A DNA stretch of 64,000 nucleotides. Source: Cristatella mucedo. Lineage: Eukaryota; Bryozoa; Phylactolaemata; Cristatellidae. The translations under genes were made by a program, and so were the position numbers. Positions 36,656-47,288 of the stretch are shown here, piece after piece; the first letter of the stretch is position 1, and each line of letters begins with the position of its first letter. The stretch covers positions 5,864,001-5,928,000 of the forward strand of contig WPIO01000014.1 in NCBI GenBank assembly GCA_009760855.2, read 5' to 3'. The notes under the pieces are model-generated. The model ran no database searches. It was given only the letters and a program-made list of their open reading frames with translations, and was not told where the DNA came from.

Positions 36656-37419
36656 ACTGACTGACCGGCGTCGGTCAGAAATGGATGAGGGCAAATGTAA
36701 GCTGCCTCGCTCTCCCAGAGCAGGCATCTTCACCAGCGATTAGCTTCGACTTAAAAAGTTTCCACAGGCTTCACTACTTCGGGATAGACAGGATAGTGTA
36801 CCTCGCCAGAATGTACCACCCGGAAGCTGTTATCCGGCGAAAAGACATCGAAGACATCTTGAAGGCTTGCCCTAGTTGCCAGTCAATCGATCCTGCACCA
36901 GTCGCATGTAATCCGGGCGTGCTGAACATATCCGATAACTGGCAGCGCCTGGCCTGCGACATTACACATTTCAAGGGCCAAAAATATCTGATCGTGGTAG
37001 ATTGTCGGCCGAACCGGCTCTCTATTTGGAGGAGCATACCTGACAAGGGAGAAAACACCTTGGGGCGAAATCTTGGAGGGATCTAGGCCCTCCACTCCAT
37101 TCGCTCATGGATAACGGCTCGAGTCTTAATACGACAGCTCTTCGAGGTCTTTTCGATCGTTGGGCCGTTGAGCCCATCTATCACGGCGCCTATAAACCCT
37201 CATGCAACGGCATCGTTAAGCGGAATCGTGGGACCATCAAGGGAATGGCTGCTTGAATGGATAAGGACGTCCTGACAATGCCGTATCGGTGCAACATCTC
37301 GCCAACAGCAGGATTGAACGACGAATCGGTGCACAGCGAGAGGCTGTTTTCCTATGAGTGGAAAACCCTATCGTCAGGACACAAACGAATTGAGGCCCGA
37401 GGCCCGTTCTCTATGCCGA

Positions 37420-37545
37420 GTTGGTTTGGCTCAGTGGTTAAGGTGCTAGCCCTGATTATGGTTTGGCGAAACGTCGTGGGCTCGAGTCCTGTGGCATACG
37501 TGAAGCACTCTCCTAGTGCTTAATTCTTTTTAGGGTAATATGCAA
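37420..37545 (+). mobile_element. tRNA-derived SINE, family A
   Basis: A box TGGCTCAGTGGTTAAGGTGC and B box GGGCTCGAGTCC are followed by GTGAAGCACTC and a decayed L2-like tail. It lies at the end of the Gypsy-2 remnant. Confidence 0.82.
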
Positions 37546-40490
37546 ATGAGCTTTATTTTATTTTAATACGCGAGGTCGGCTAGTGAGTTTTGTGACGCTC
37601 ACATGGCTCATTGCACGACCGATTGGCCCCAGGGCATGGTGACCAGCGAGGGCTAGGGCGTTAGAGTCAAATAAATTGAACCAGGGCCACGGCCCAGGTG
37701 CACTGGGACACCCTCGCCGTTACGATGACTACGTTTTAACCAGATAGCTCGCCAATGCTGCATGTCGCGATGCTCTTGTGTGTGTTTTTGCTGCCGATCT
37801 CGAGACCGAGGGGAAATTTAGTTTCGTGTTTCTTTGCATCTGCGTGATTTCAAGATCGAGGGGCAAGCCGGAACTCGACCGGTGCTGGCAGACTGGTATC
37901 GCCCTCTGCAAACTCACAGTCGAACAGCTCGTGGATGTGGCCTAGGGACTGACCTGTGCCCAGCTGTGGTCTGTTGGCTGTGGCATGGACGCAGGCCGGA
38001 AGTGTTCTCCTGCTAACCCACGGGGATGAGCTGTGGCTGATAGGGAGCGAAGAAGAGTTCGAACGCCGGCGCAGATGAGAACGAGTGTGCTCGGGAGCGT
38101 CTTTGTGAGCCAGCTTCGGAGTTCAGCGTGCTGTCGCGTAAGTGCAATTGGGAGGGCATTTATCTACAATCTTTGAAGAATAGGTACGATCATTAAAAAA
38201 GTTTATTGGGTAGGCAGCTCGGGTGAAGCTTCGAACAAGCTCACCGCGTGAAACATTGGTTACTTCTTTTTACTGCCACCGATCAGCGAACAGCGAATTA
38301 GTCTTTTAAGAGGCATGCTTCTTCAGTCAGATTATGACTTCAGAGCTAGTAGTCATGGTTCTCGAAATATAGGAACCGGGGTCTGGTAATTTCAAAATCG
38401 ATACCGGTGCGGCATAAAACCTAAGCGGTGTAATAGTCCGCTGAATGGCGCCCTAGCATTCGAGCCCGGCAGTTGAGTTGTACTCTGGGCGCGTGGCTGT
38501 TTTATAGACTGCTCTGCGCTACGGATATGCACTTGTCCTACTAAGGTTACGGAGCTCTGTACTGCTGCCGTGCTTTGTTACCGTAAGCATACTTGCGTGC
38601 ACGGGTAGTGCACCTATAAGTAGCTCGCTGAGAACCACGGCTCGGGCTTCACTGGTATTTGTCGCGCGTGTGCCAATACGAGCAACTCTATGAGCGTTGA
38701 GTTTGTCGAATAAGTACATTAGAGGAGCAGCCGCTACAGCAAGTTAGTAATGCAAAGGTACTCCGAAGGTAGATGAGAACGGCAGCAATAAAGAGCTCCA
38801 TTTACCTTACTGGAAAAACTACATATGCATAGTCCGTATACAAAGCGTAGAACTGTCTATTGAATAGGCACAGAGGGCTAAATGGCAGCAGTCACGATGG
38901 CGTCCACCAGCAACGACACTTTGAAACTCGGCGAAGCGAAAACTACTCCTCAGGGATTCCGCCGTAATAATCCATTATTTAAAAATGTATTTTTTACGCA
39001 ATAGTCTTGCCGGGTTAGAGTAATTTAATTGCGATTTGTCGTGTAATAACCTAGTTGAATGCGAACAGTGCACACGCGACGTAACGCGAAAACACCCCGG
39101 CCGAGCTTCAACGCGTGTATTTCCGCACGGGCGCAGGAGCCCCGCCAGCACGCAACCACTCTCCCCCCCCCCCAGCAACTGCCTCCGTCGCAACTACCCC
39201 AGTCCTCCGTCGAAACTGCCTTATGCCTCTCATCCTCATTAACCATCTCCGCTATAACATTGCAATGACCCATAAACCCGCAGCATCGCAATAAACCCCG
39301 CTGGGACGTAAACTGGCCCGAGTATGACTTACAGGGCCACAAACAATACGGACCATAATTGGCCCCAACACAAATAACAAGGCCACAACGCGAATAAAAA
39401 GGCCATACAAGCCACAGGTTCTTACGCTACAAATAACTAAGCAAAAAATCAGCCGCATAGTGCACAAGCATTATTTAATCGCGATGGACTCACTAACAAA
39501 CTAACTAGCCTATCGCATCGCGGAGCTAGATGTGCCTATGAAATATAAGCTTCATATATAATGGAGCCCATACTGAAACACATCTTTCTCGACGACGATG
39601 ACCTGGACTAGTTGGCCGCGACCAAGATCTGGCTGAAATCGCATTGGCCCCACTATAAAAAAATCAGCGCCTGCGGGGTTCTCTTTCTTTCATTCTCAGT
39701 ATCAACCAAAACAGATGGAGTCAAAAGTTTGTGCACGGTCCTCGCTGAATGCTAAGCAGTTTATTGTCCTGTCGAATGAGAACTTTGAATCCCTTGCACT
39801 GATTCCCTCCACAACTAAGCTGCAATTGGCGACATTTATCTGTCACCTCGGTATCGTAACTTGCTTTTATTTCAAATTATCTTATTTCATTTTGATTCTG
39901 TTCTAAACATTTTCCCTTTCTCGTACTAGAAGATTTACCATTCATTTCGATAGTAATGCACGGAGCAAAATGAAACTTAGTCGCATGCACGGCGGCTCTC
40001 CCAACACAACCAGCCTCTGAGTCGTCCGACACATGACTCACTCTTGAACGCCGCAAGTGCAGTTTTTAACCCAAACTGTGGCTCTTCTTCTCATAAATCA
40101 ATACCGCAACTTGCAAGTGGCCATACCCATCAAATATTTCAGCAGGTCATAATTCAACTGGCCGCAGTGCTTTCAACACTACCAGCGGGCCATAGTTGGC
40201 CACAGCACAAATAACAAGACCATACAAGGTAATGGACCATAGACTACAGATTGCTCAACTTAAACTTTATATGAGCCGAATATCGTTTATTGGCTCATTT
40301 ATTTTCTTTAGTGGCTAATGTGCGTGGTATCACTCACATCAAAGGTATTGTACATCCTCTCTCAGATATCCCCACCCCCCCCCCCCCCCCGATGACCATC
40401 CTGAAACTGTTTGCTATTACACAACACCATAAACTAAATGCTGATGACGGCCATCATCCATCTCCTTAACCGCACCCGAGTCAGCTCTTT
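37546..40490. other. intergenic, no gene recognised
   Basis: CpG is somewhat enriched around 39055-39160. There are C runs at about 39168 and at 40374-40390, and a TATA-like ACTATAAAAAAATC at about 39651. Short open frames here have no recognisable product. The 39.0-39.2 kb patch could hold a distal melted promoter, but nothing proves it. Confidence 0.4.
37821..37888 (+). repeat. direct repeat flanking the Gypsy-2 remnant, right copy
   Basis: TTTCGTGTTTCTTTGCATCTG, then CCGGAACTCGACCGGTGCTGG; see 34814-34882. Confidence 0.6.
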
Positions 40491-40499
40491 TCCTATTGC

Positions 40500-42065
40500 T
40501 AATAATAAAAATACACGTGATACAGCAGCCACATTGGACTCAATGTCTTTCTAGGCAATTTTACATTTGCTGCAAAGGAAGAACGATTGACATACTCCTT
40601 AAGGCAATCTATCACATCTGTGGCGTCCGTGGCAGCTGGATAGAAAAAATCAGACAGCCCACCCTCAATTCAACATTCTCCCGGAGTCTTCAATATCCGT
40701 TCCTTGCTCTACCTCGATCCACCACGAAGCCTTTTCTTTCTGTCGTCATCTCTGAGTTTATCACCCATTCTAAGAAGACAGCTACCCATCTGCAAATCTT
40801 ACTTACTGTTCTCTTTCTGAGATACTAAATTCACTGCGACACTGCAAAGCTAACTTCCTCAGGCTCTGCCCAGTATCCTTTAGATAGTCTTGTTATCAGG
40901 CCGCTCACTAGGAAAACCAAGACAGTATAAGGAACGCCAATCTTCCAATTAAGGCTGCGATTAAAGATCACAGAACATGCAGTGCCAGACCAGCGACACT
41001 ACTGCATCAAAACTTCCAACTTGGCAAGTAAGATTCAGCTAGGTCTGATAGCAAACTCCTTCATACAGTCTACAAATTTGTGAGTGAATAAACTTCAGGA
41101 ATACTGACTTAATTAGAGCCTCTCAGCTAGCTCTGCTGGCTCTATCGGCAGCTTTTAATATCATTAATCCCCGAGACTTTCTTGAGTTCAATTCATCTAG
41201 CGTAGGTCTCACTGACTCTACACAGCAACGGCGGTTAAAGTCCTAAGTCAGTTGGATATTTCAGAGTACCAGAAGAGCCTTTAAATCATGGGGTGCCCTA
41301 TGGATTTGCACCAAGTCCCTTTCTTTTTACGATTCATACTCTCCCTTTGTCGATATGGTTGCTAAGAACAAATCTAGGTTTTAATTTTATGCAGATTTTC
41401 ACCCATGCTTCTATTCTACCTTGCCCTCGAAAAGGTTGGACTCTCCTAACTATTTTGTAGCATGCATTGCTGACATTAGTACTAGGATGGCAACACTCTA
41501 TCTCAAATTGAATGAAAGCAAAACTATGATAGTTACGGCCCAACCTATTGTTACTCAGAAATTGGAAAGCCAATCCCTGCAAAATGGCTTGGCCAGTATA
41601 CCTCTTGCAGCCTCTTGGAGGACTGCGGGAGCCTACATCTAAAATTACGGCCACTAGAGGATCTCAACAGCTCAATGGCCTCGGCTGTCTGCTTTCGTGT
41701 TACGTAACATCGCACAAGTTTGGATCGGTGTAGATAAGGATAACACGCCGAAGTTAGTGCAAGCATTCGAGTATCTGATCCAGACTTCTGTATCTCGCCA
41801 TTACCCGGTCTTCTTGTCTATGCAGTAAGAGATTTGGTCCTCATCAAGCAGCATATCAACTTCATAATCCTATTCTATATCCCTCTTATGGTTATGCTCT
41901 ATGAATGTGTGGATACTGAATCTAACCAACTGATGTGTTTCCATTTCCGACAATGGAAATTGGCTAGAAAGAAATTAGGTTCTCTCGGGCTTCTATTCAA
42001 ATTTTTAAAGAATAATGACAGCTATATCATTACTCTAAGCGAATCTTTTACCAACGAATTGAATC
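40500..42065 (+). mobile_element. L2/CR1-type LINE, decayed
   Basis: The plus strand near 41140 reads ALLALSAAFNIINPRDF (RT motif, Asp replaced), and near 41460 reads CIADISTRMATLYLKLNESK, the conserved segment after the YADD box. A further RT/3' remnant extends to about 42000. A minus-strand tail-like segment sits at 40505-40580. Confidence 0.75.
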
Positions 42066-42789
42066 TGTAGTGGCGTTGCTGCAAAGCTTCTGGTTAGACA
42101 AAATGGCGTGGATAAAAACGAGGCCAGTTTAATATTAATCGCTTAGGCATGCTCATGAAAGGCATGTACAATAGAGCTTCATGCAAGGGCTGGAGACAAT
42201 GCTACCACTACTGCACGGTGTATCTACCATTTGACTAGGCTCTTCTACTCACCAGTAGTCACGGGCTTCTCAATGGCTGCCTTAAAGTGCATCAAGGCGA
42301 CTGTTGCTAGCACCAGGCAGTAGCAAAAACAATGACAGACCGTTTATTCTAGGAATCGTTTTCCTTTTCCAAAGAATTAAAGATCAGCTGATCCGACAGC
42401 CTCATTTGCGGAAATTGCGGAAAGAAGAGCCTTTGCCGGCAATCACACCTCTTGCAGCAGGCCACTCTAAGCTGATTGCTAAAGGACCAACGACCAAGGA
42501 CCCGGGTCGCGAAGTGCGAGCACTTTAGTCCGATGCTAATTGCCTTCTATTCCAGATAATAAACTTGAGGAAGCGTCGAATGCGCTCCGCCCGAAGGCGG
42601 ATAATTTCTTTAATTCCCCTTCCCCTAAAAATAATATGAACGGCTTGCTGCTGATGACACGGAAATTGTCATCCAAAAACAATCTTGCCATGAAATTAAT
42701 CGTGTCTGAAACGATACTAGCAACAATCTAGAGAGCCTAAAGTTACGCGACCAAATGCCCCGCCCCGTCCGCCTGGCGGGCCTCTTCTG

Positions 42790-42830
42790 AACCAGTTATA
42801 AAAAGTTCCCTGTCCGCGCCCTCTCTAGAG
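42790..42830 (+). promoter_or_regulatory. TATA-like element in a GC-rich patch
   Basis: AGTTATAAAAAGTTCCC is followed by a GC-rich stretch and, at 42930-43130, a frame (SRLAKALFHSRLVYGL) faintly like a non-LTR RT C-terminus. It may be transposon promoter or chance. Confidence 0.2.
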
Positions 42831-43194
42831 TCGACCACTCCTGTGCACGCGGCTCGTAGGCAGCCTTTTTCGCCCGCACTAAGCTTAAAAGCTGCCCGCT
42901 TAATCCCGGTAGCCTTTACCTGGCAGCTTGGCGGCCACTAGGGAGGAGCTACAGTGCATCCGGGGGTCGGATCGAAAGGGTATTTACCCACGGCGCTCCA
43001 CTTCCGTGTCGCTCTCCAGGCTTGCTAAAGCCCTCTTCCACAGCCGCCTCGTCTACGGCCTGCTCGCGATCTACCACCGCTCCCTCTATCTCCTGCACCC
43101 TCTCCTTTCCACCCCAGCCCCGCTCTATAGCACCAATTAGGTGTTGCCCTGGGTTTCGGTGCTCTCTTTCAATTGCCAAGGTCAAGGTTAATGT

Positions 43195-43310
43195 ATTTGA
43201 TGACCGAGGTCGTGGGCTCGAGCCCTGCGGCAAATGTGAAGCGCCTGGATAGTGATTTAATTCTTTTATGGCGCTACAAAAATGTATAATAAATCTATTA
43301 TTATGACAGA
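43195..43310 (+). mobile_element. tRNA-derived SINE, family A, 5'-truncated
   Basis: B-box GGGCTCGAGCCC, GTGAAGCGCCTGGATAGTGA, a tail hairpin half, then ATTATTATG. Confidence 0.8.
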
Positions 43311-43387
43311 AAGATGGAGCTCCACATTGAGGTAGAAGAGTGTGAAGGAATAGCGTGCGTACAAAAAAATAAATAAATAAAATAAAA

Positions 43388-43562
43388 TAATCCTAGCTGA
43401 TTAAACAGGCTCTTTTGTATTGCGACAGAAGAGACTTTTAGGGCTATCACCACCGCTTGCAGTGGCGATAAAGAATCGCCCACCGCAGGATTCGAACTCA
43501 CGACCTCGGAACGGAGGTCGTGAAAGCAACCGCCTTACCTAGTGTACCATCACGGCTCACCA
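43388..43562 (-). mobile_element. tRNA-derived SINE, family B
   Basis: On the minus strand: head TGGTACACTAGGTAAGGCGG, B box GAGTTCGAATCC, body CGCCACTGCAAGCGG. Almost full length. Confidence 0.85.
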
Positions 43563-44189
43563 AACAAGTCCTCAGTCAAGCAGCGAATTAGGCGGTTAAG
43601 CCAACGGAAATATGACTGGAACCGCTTTTAGAGATTAGTTTTGGCTCTTGAACAAGATAAGTCATTAGGTGAGCTCTGGTTAGGCTGCTGACAGCTACTG
43701 TCTGTTACCTTGCCTGCCCAGGTTACGCGAAAACCGCCGTAATCGCACCAGGTTGGCTTGTCTTGGGTTTGTACTAAGCATGAACTCCTGAGCACAGACT
43801 TGTCAAAAGTTGAGAACGCCGAAAAAGTTACAGATGATGTACGGGGTGCTGATCTCGCCAGAACTTTTGCTACAACGTCCACTTGTCACAATGGACTGCT
43901 GCCTGAAATAAACCGTATAGAGTATCGTGGGAAAGGACAATCGAAACCAGAGTTTTCAAATACAAGTTATGCTAGAACAGCCATAATTTTATCAACTTAA
44001 CTTTGTATAACCGAGATTTATTGATATTTGAACGAATTATGTGGGTACCCGAGTGACCCGAGAAATTCCTCGGTCGGAGTGCCTATCTCTAACTAGAATT
44101 CACGCTCAGACTAGCTCTTAAACTATTTGCACTTTGTACGATCCTGAAGCTCGTAGCACAAGTAAACAGCAGCGTGCACCTCACTTAGT

Positions 44190-44385
44190 TGCAGTAATGG
44201 CTCACTAGGTAAGGCGGGTGCTTTTTACGACCTCCGCCCCCTAGGTCGTGGGTTCGAATCCTGCGGTGGACGATCCTTTATCGCCACTGCAAGCGGTGGT
44301 GATAGCCGTAAAGACTCTTCTGTCGCTATGCAAAAAGAGGCTGTTAAATCAGCCAGTATTATTATTATTCTTATTATTATTATAG
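44190..44385 (+). mobile_element. tRNA-derived SINE, family B, full-length type copy
   Basis: Head GGCTCACTAGGTAAGGCGGG, B box GGGTTCGAATCC, body CGCCACTGCAAGCGGTGG and ATAGCCGTAAAGAC, end GAGGCTGTTAAATCAGCC (an 18-nt near-palindrome), tail (ATT)n. Confidence 0.88.
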
Positions 44386-44599
44386 TAGCACTTTCGGTGA
44401 CTTTGCGGCAAGCATCCTTTCTTGTAAACGAAGGTCACCGGACATTGGCCACAACCGCTAGTCCGGAAGTGCTTATTAGACTTGGTTACCACTACTTAAT
44501 GTCTGCACAATTAATATTGCCAAAGAGAACATTAGCAACAGATTTTCAGATCAATTGTGTGCCTAAATCTAAAATACTCTAATTAGAAGTGAGCTTACG

Positions 44600-45050
44600 G
44601 AAGTCAACAGATTTGATAATAAGATAGCGAGAAGCATAGCTGAGTCAGGAGAGCAGTCGAGGTATTGAGTAGCATGGAAGTACCAGCTCAGGACGGCTGG
44701 AAAGGATTTGCCATAGTCGGCAGCAGGAGAGTAGTGGTCGTTACGTAGGAATTGTGGAAGTGGGTTCAGCAGTCTAGGACCTGCAGAGTCAAAGCTTCGG
44801 TCACCAACTGTCTAATTGAAGAATGAAACGACTAGTTTATTGACAATAAAGGACCTGAGGCCATGAAGAAGCTAAAACTGGTGCAGCAATTCAGCTCTTG
44901 TGTTCTGGAGCTGAGCAATGGTGGGCCTTGGAGGTCAAAGTAAGAATCTTGCTCTCTATCTGTTAATCGACCAGGAGCCAATGCAGCCCCTTCGGAAAAG
45001 GAAATAAATTCTTACCCTCTAGGATTTATTAATTAGCTTTAATTTTCTAA
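44600..45050 (-). mobile_element. family 2 LINE 3' part
   Basis: This is the longest family 2 copy. The minus strand carries an RT C-terminal remnant (AHHCSAPEH near 44910) and then a PRLWN-like zone near 44780. Many stops. Confidence 0.75.
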
Positions 45051-45054
45051 AACT

Positions 45055-45295
45055 ACAATAATGCATCTTTTAGCGCCCTCAGAGAATTTAATCTCGTACG
45101 AGGCACTTCACACGTTGTATACAGAAAGCATGACCTTATGGGTGAGTGGTAGCATGCAGTCTCGATGTACATAATAATATGGTTAGCAATAGCATGCCAG
45201 TGCCACCATGCATAACATAATGGTAACATGTACCATGTCAGCAGGCATAAGCATCCAAAGGACAATTCACAAAGCCCTAGACAATTCTATGAGTA
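45055..45295 (-). mobile_element. L2-like LINE 3' end
   Basis: Tail hairpin at 45067-45115 and the adjoining 3' UTR (GTGGTAGCATGCA and AAGGACAATTCAC motifs) in reverse. Confidence 0.75.
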
Positions 45296-45339
45296 ATTGG
45301 TGCGTTATTTACTAGCTTCCTTTTTTATTTGCTATGAAG

Positions 45340-45490
45340 TCGCCGAGCTGGTTTGGCGCAGTGGTTAAGGTGCTCGCCCCGAACCAAGGTCTGGCCGAGG
45401 TCATGGGCTCGAGCCCCCGTGGTATATGTGAAGCGCCTGAATGGATATTAAGTTCTCTTTGGTGGCTATACAAATGAATTATATAAGTCA
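45340..45490 (+). mobile_element. tRNA-derived SINE, family A, reference copy
   Basis: A box TGGCGCAGTGGTTAAGGTGC, B box GGGCTCGAGCCCC, then GTGAAGCGCC, AAGTTCTCTTTGGTGGC and ATACAAATGAATTATAT. The tail matches the L2-like LINE, so the LINE probably mobilised it. Confidence 0.87.
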
Positions 45491-45499
45491 GGGTAGCAG

Positions 45500-45990
45500 T
45501 CATTTTCATAACCGGCGGCTGACGCTTGATGGCTTTTTTGGTAGCCTAGCCAAAACTGAATTGCAATAGTCCAGCCTGTACAGTTCAGATTGAACATCGT
45601 TTAGCTGAAGGAAATTGGCCGACAGCAAGGATAGAATGTCTGCAAACAATTGTATTCGGTTTATCAGTCGCTGCAGCAGATTCGTTGGTTTAAATGACAA
45701 ATACATCTTGATATCGGCAGCATAAGTAACGGATAGTTGATCGTATGCCTAAATCACATTTCCCAGAGGCTCAGTGTAAATGGTAAACAGCAAAGGACCT
45801 AGAATGAACTTTGTCGGAACTCGACAGTGCATGCATAGTCACAGCCAAAACAATGTACAGGTGCTTTCAGGCGGTACACTGGGATTAGGCTGGGACACGT
45901 TCACGAACCTTTTAGTCGGCAGTTCAATTATTAGAGAACTGGCTCAGTGCATCCAATATAGAGGAATCATTCGCTTGCAGTCCCATTTCT
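45500..45990 (-). mobile_element. L2-like LINE RT fragment
   Basis: On the minus strand SVTYAADIKMYLSFKP occupies the place of the YADDTQLY box (catalytic DD changed to AD); it is followed by LQRLINRIQLFADIL and then YRLDYCNSVLARLP after an internal deletion. Confidence 0.8.
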
Positions 45991-46117
45991 CACTGGCTTC
46001 GGTCGCATGAGATTAATAAATAAAACTAGATTACATAATATGCCGCCGCAAGAAAAATAATAATTGCCATAACGACAATCACAGATAGCTAAACATTTAA
46101 ATAAATATATACTAGCA

Positions 46118-46262
46118 CTAGCTGATTTAACAGCCTTTTTATAGCGACAGAAGAGCCTTTACGGCTATCCCCACCGCTTGCAGTGGCGATAAAGGATCGT
46201 CCACCACAGGATTCGAACCCACGACCTCGGCACCTTACCTAGTGAGCCATTACGGCTCACCA
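46118..46262 (-). mobile_element. tRNA-derived SINE, family B, with internal deletion
   Basis: Matches the other family B copies but lacks part of the variable stretch between B box and A box. Confidence 0.8.
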
Positions 46263-46589
46263 ATTTACACACGAAATTGCTAGATCTTCAACTGCAAAGA
46301 GGGAACACGTTTCCATGGTGCAACGTCTAAAACAAAATACGGAGGACTCTATTTTAAGCAGGTATGTCGGGACCGGACAGGTTTTGTTCAACTAAGCTGC
46401 AGAAAATTAGTGAATTAGAAAAGCTGTTTTTCTTTTCTTCGAGGTGTATAAACAATAAACGGCTGCCTGGTCACCGATAGCTACCCCTTCCGGGTAACCA
46501 AGATCTATATTTGACATGGTTCATTACCAGATGTGAACTAAAGAAATCGTGAGTGCAGCTGTCTCACTTTCGTGAGTCCTCCAAGTATT

Positions 46590-46725
46590 ATAGAGAAAAT
46601 ATGACTTATATAGCGGTCTAAGATCCCTTTATCGCTATCCGGATGCTTTACATCTACCACCGGGCTTGAACCCACGACCTGAGGTGTAATCTCAAAGGTG
46701 TACTTCGGTATATAAGACGGAAGCG
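46590..46725 (-). mobile_element. tRNA-like SINE remnant
   Basis: B-box-like GGGTTCAAGCCC and a tail-like AGCGGTCTAAGATCCC segment; too decayed to assign a family. Confidence 0.5.
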
Positions 46726-47150
46726 CATCCTAATTCCTGTTGATTCAGACTGCGTTTAAGAAAGGCCATTTTTATGTTTGGCAAATTAAGTGCTGCCTCG
46801 TGAACAGCCTTGAACCCTGGGTAACGGCAAAAGTATCAGTGAACTGAAAGATACGAGCATTGCGATGCAACCCATCACCCCATTTTTGAGTGAAGGCAGA
46901 CCAATGTCCGAAAAAAGTACGGCAGCCTTTGATTGAAGACGTCCCAAATGCCATGTGGGCTCGCCATCACAAACACAGAATGAGCGATGAAAGCAAATAG
47001 TTCTTGGTTTTTCCCTATCCATTGTACCGTCATCCTCTTGATTGCTATAATCAATTCTGAAATGCACCGGGATGTCGCCGTCTGCAGATCTACCGGTTCT
47101 ATACCGTATCGCCTCCATTTGGCTCTTTTGCTCAAATTTGCCAGGGAAGA

Positions 47151-47288
47151 TCAATCTTTCAGTTTCAGCGACGACGCGACTTCTGCGACAGTTCTATTCT
47201 TTGTCTCTGGTACCACAAAGTAAGTGAACAAGGAGAAGCCAAGTAGAAGCACGATGAAAGGCACGAAGGCGTATTCCGCGAGACGGTC
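47151..47288 (-). CDS. GLUT exon J: helix 12, VPETK tail and stop
   Basis: The acceptor is TTCTTGACAG, 120 bp below exon I. The peptide [16 protein letters not shown] then [14 protein letters not shown] ends KLKD and TGA at 47153-47151. The C-tail is short. No AATAAA is evident on the minus strand in the next 500 bases; CATAAA near 46771 is a weak alternative. Confidence 0.93.
   Translation of the reverse strand, partial: DRLAEYAFVPFIVLLLGFSLFTYFVVPETKNRTVAEVASSLKLKD

Larger units (their letters stand above)
34690..37330 (+). pseudogene. Ty3/Gypsy-type retroelement remnant 2 (different lineage from remnant 1)
   Basis: Domains in order: aspartic protease near 34925-34985 (ALVDTGWSTSTIS), an RT fragment from about 35550 (EYRELNKFVSS), a jump to the RT C-terminal half (FFHDIVVN where the family has a YIDD-type box), then a FGLEAKPPESLAGG connection region, RNase H to 36475, a zinc-binding integrase region with CPSCQ near 36870, and an integrase core fragment (LMDNGSS near 37105). 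Stops and shifts are frequent, one catalytic Asp of the RT box is lost, and the finger/palm part is deleted. An L2-like tail is inserted at 36575-36655. It is non-functional. Confidence 0.82.

Noticed and set aside
39036-39268. Pro/Arg-rich frames around 39.1 kb
   Set aside because: Short, C-rich, with no domain or splice support; kept only as a CpG-enriched patch.
42928-43252. Small frames resembling a reverse transcriptase C-terminus
   Set aside because: The similarity (HSRLVYGLL) is too short to call.
46786-47154. 122-residue minus-strand frame just after the GLUT stop
   Set aside because: It overlaps the last transporter codons in another frame and resembles nothing; it lies in the likely 3' UTR.
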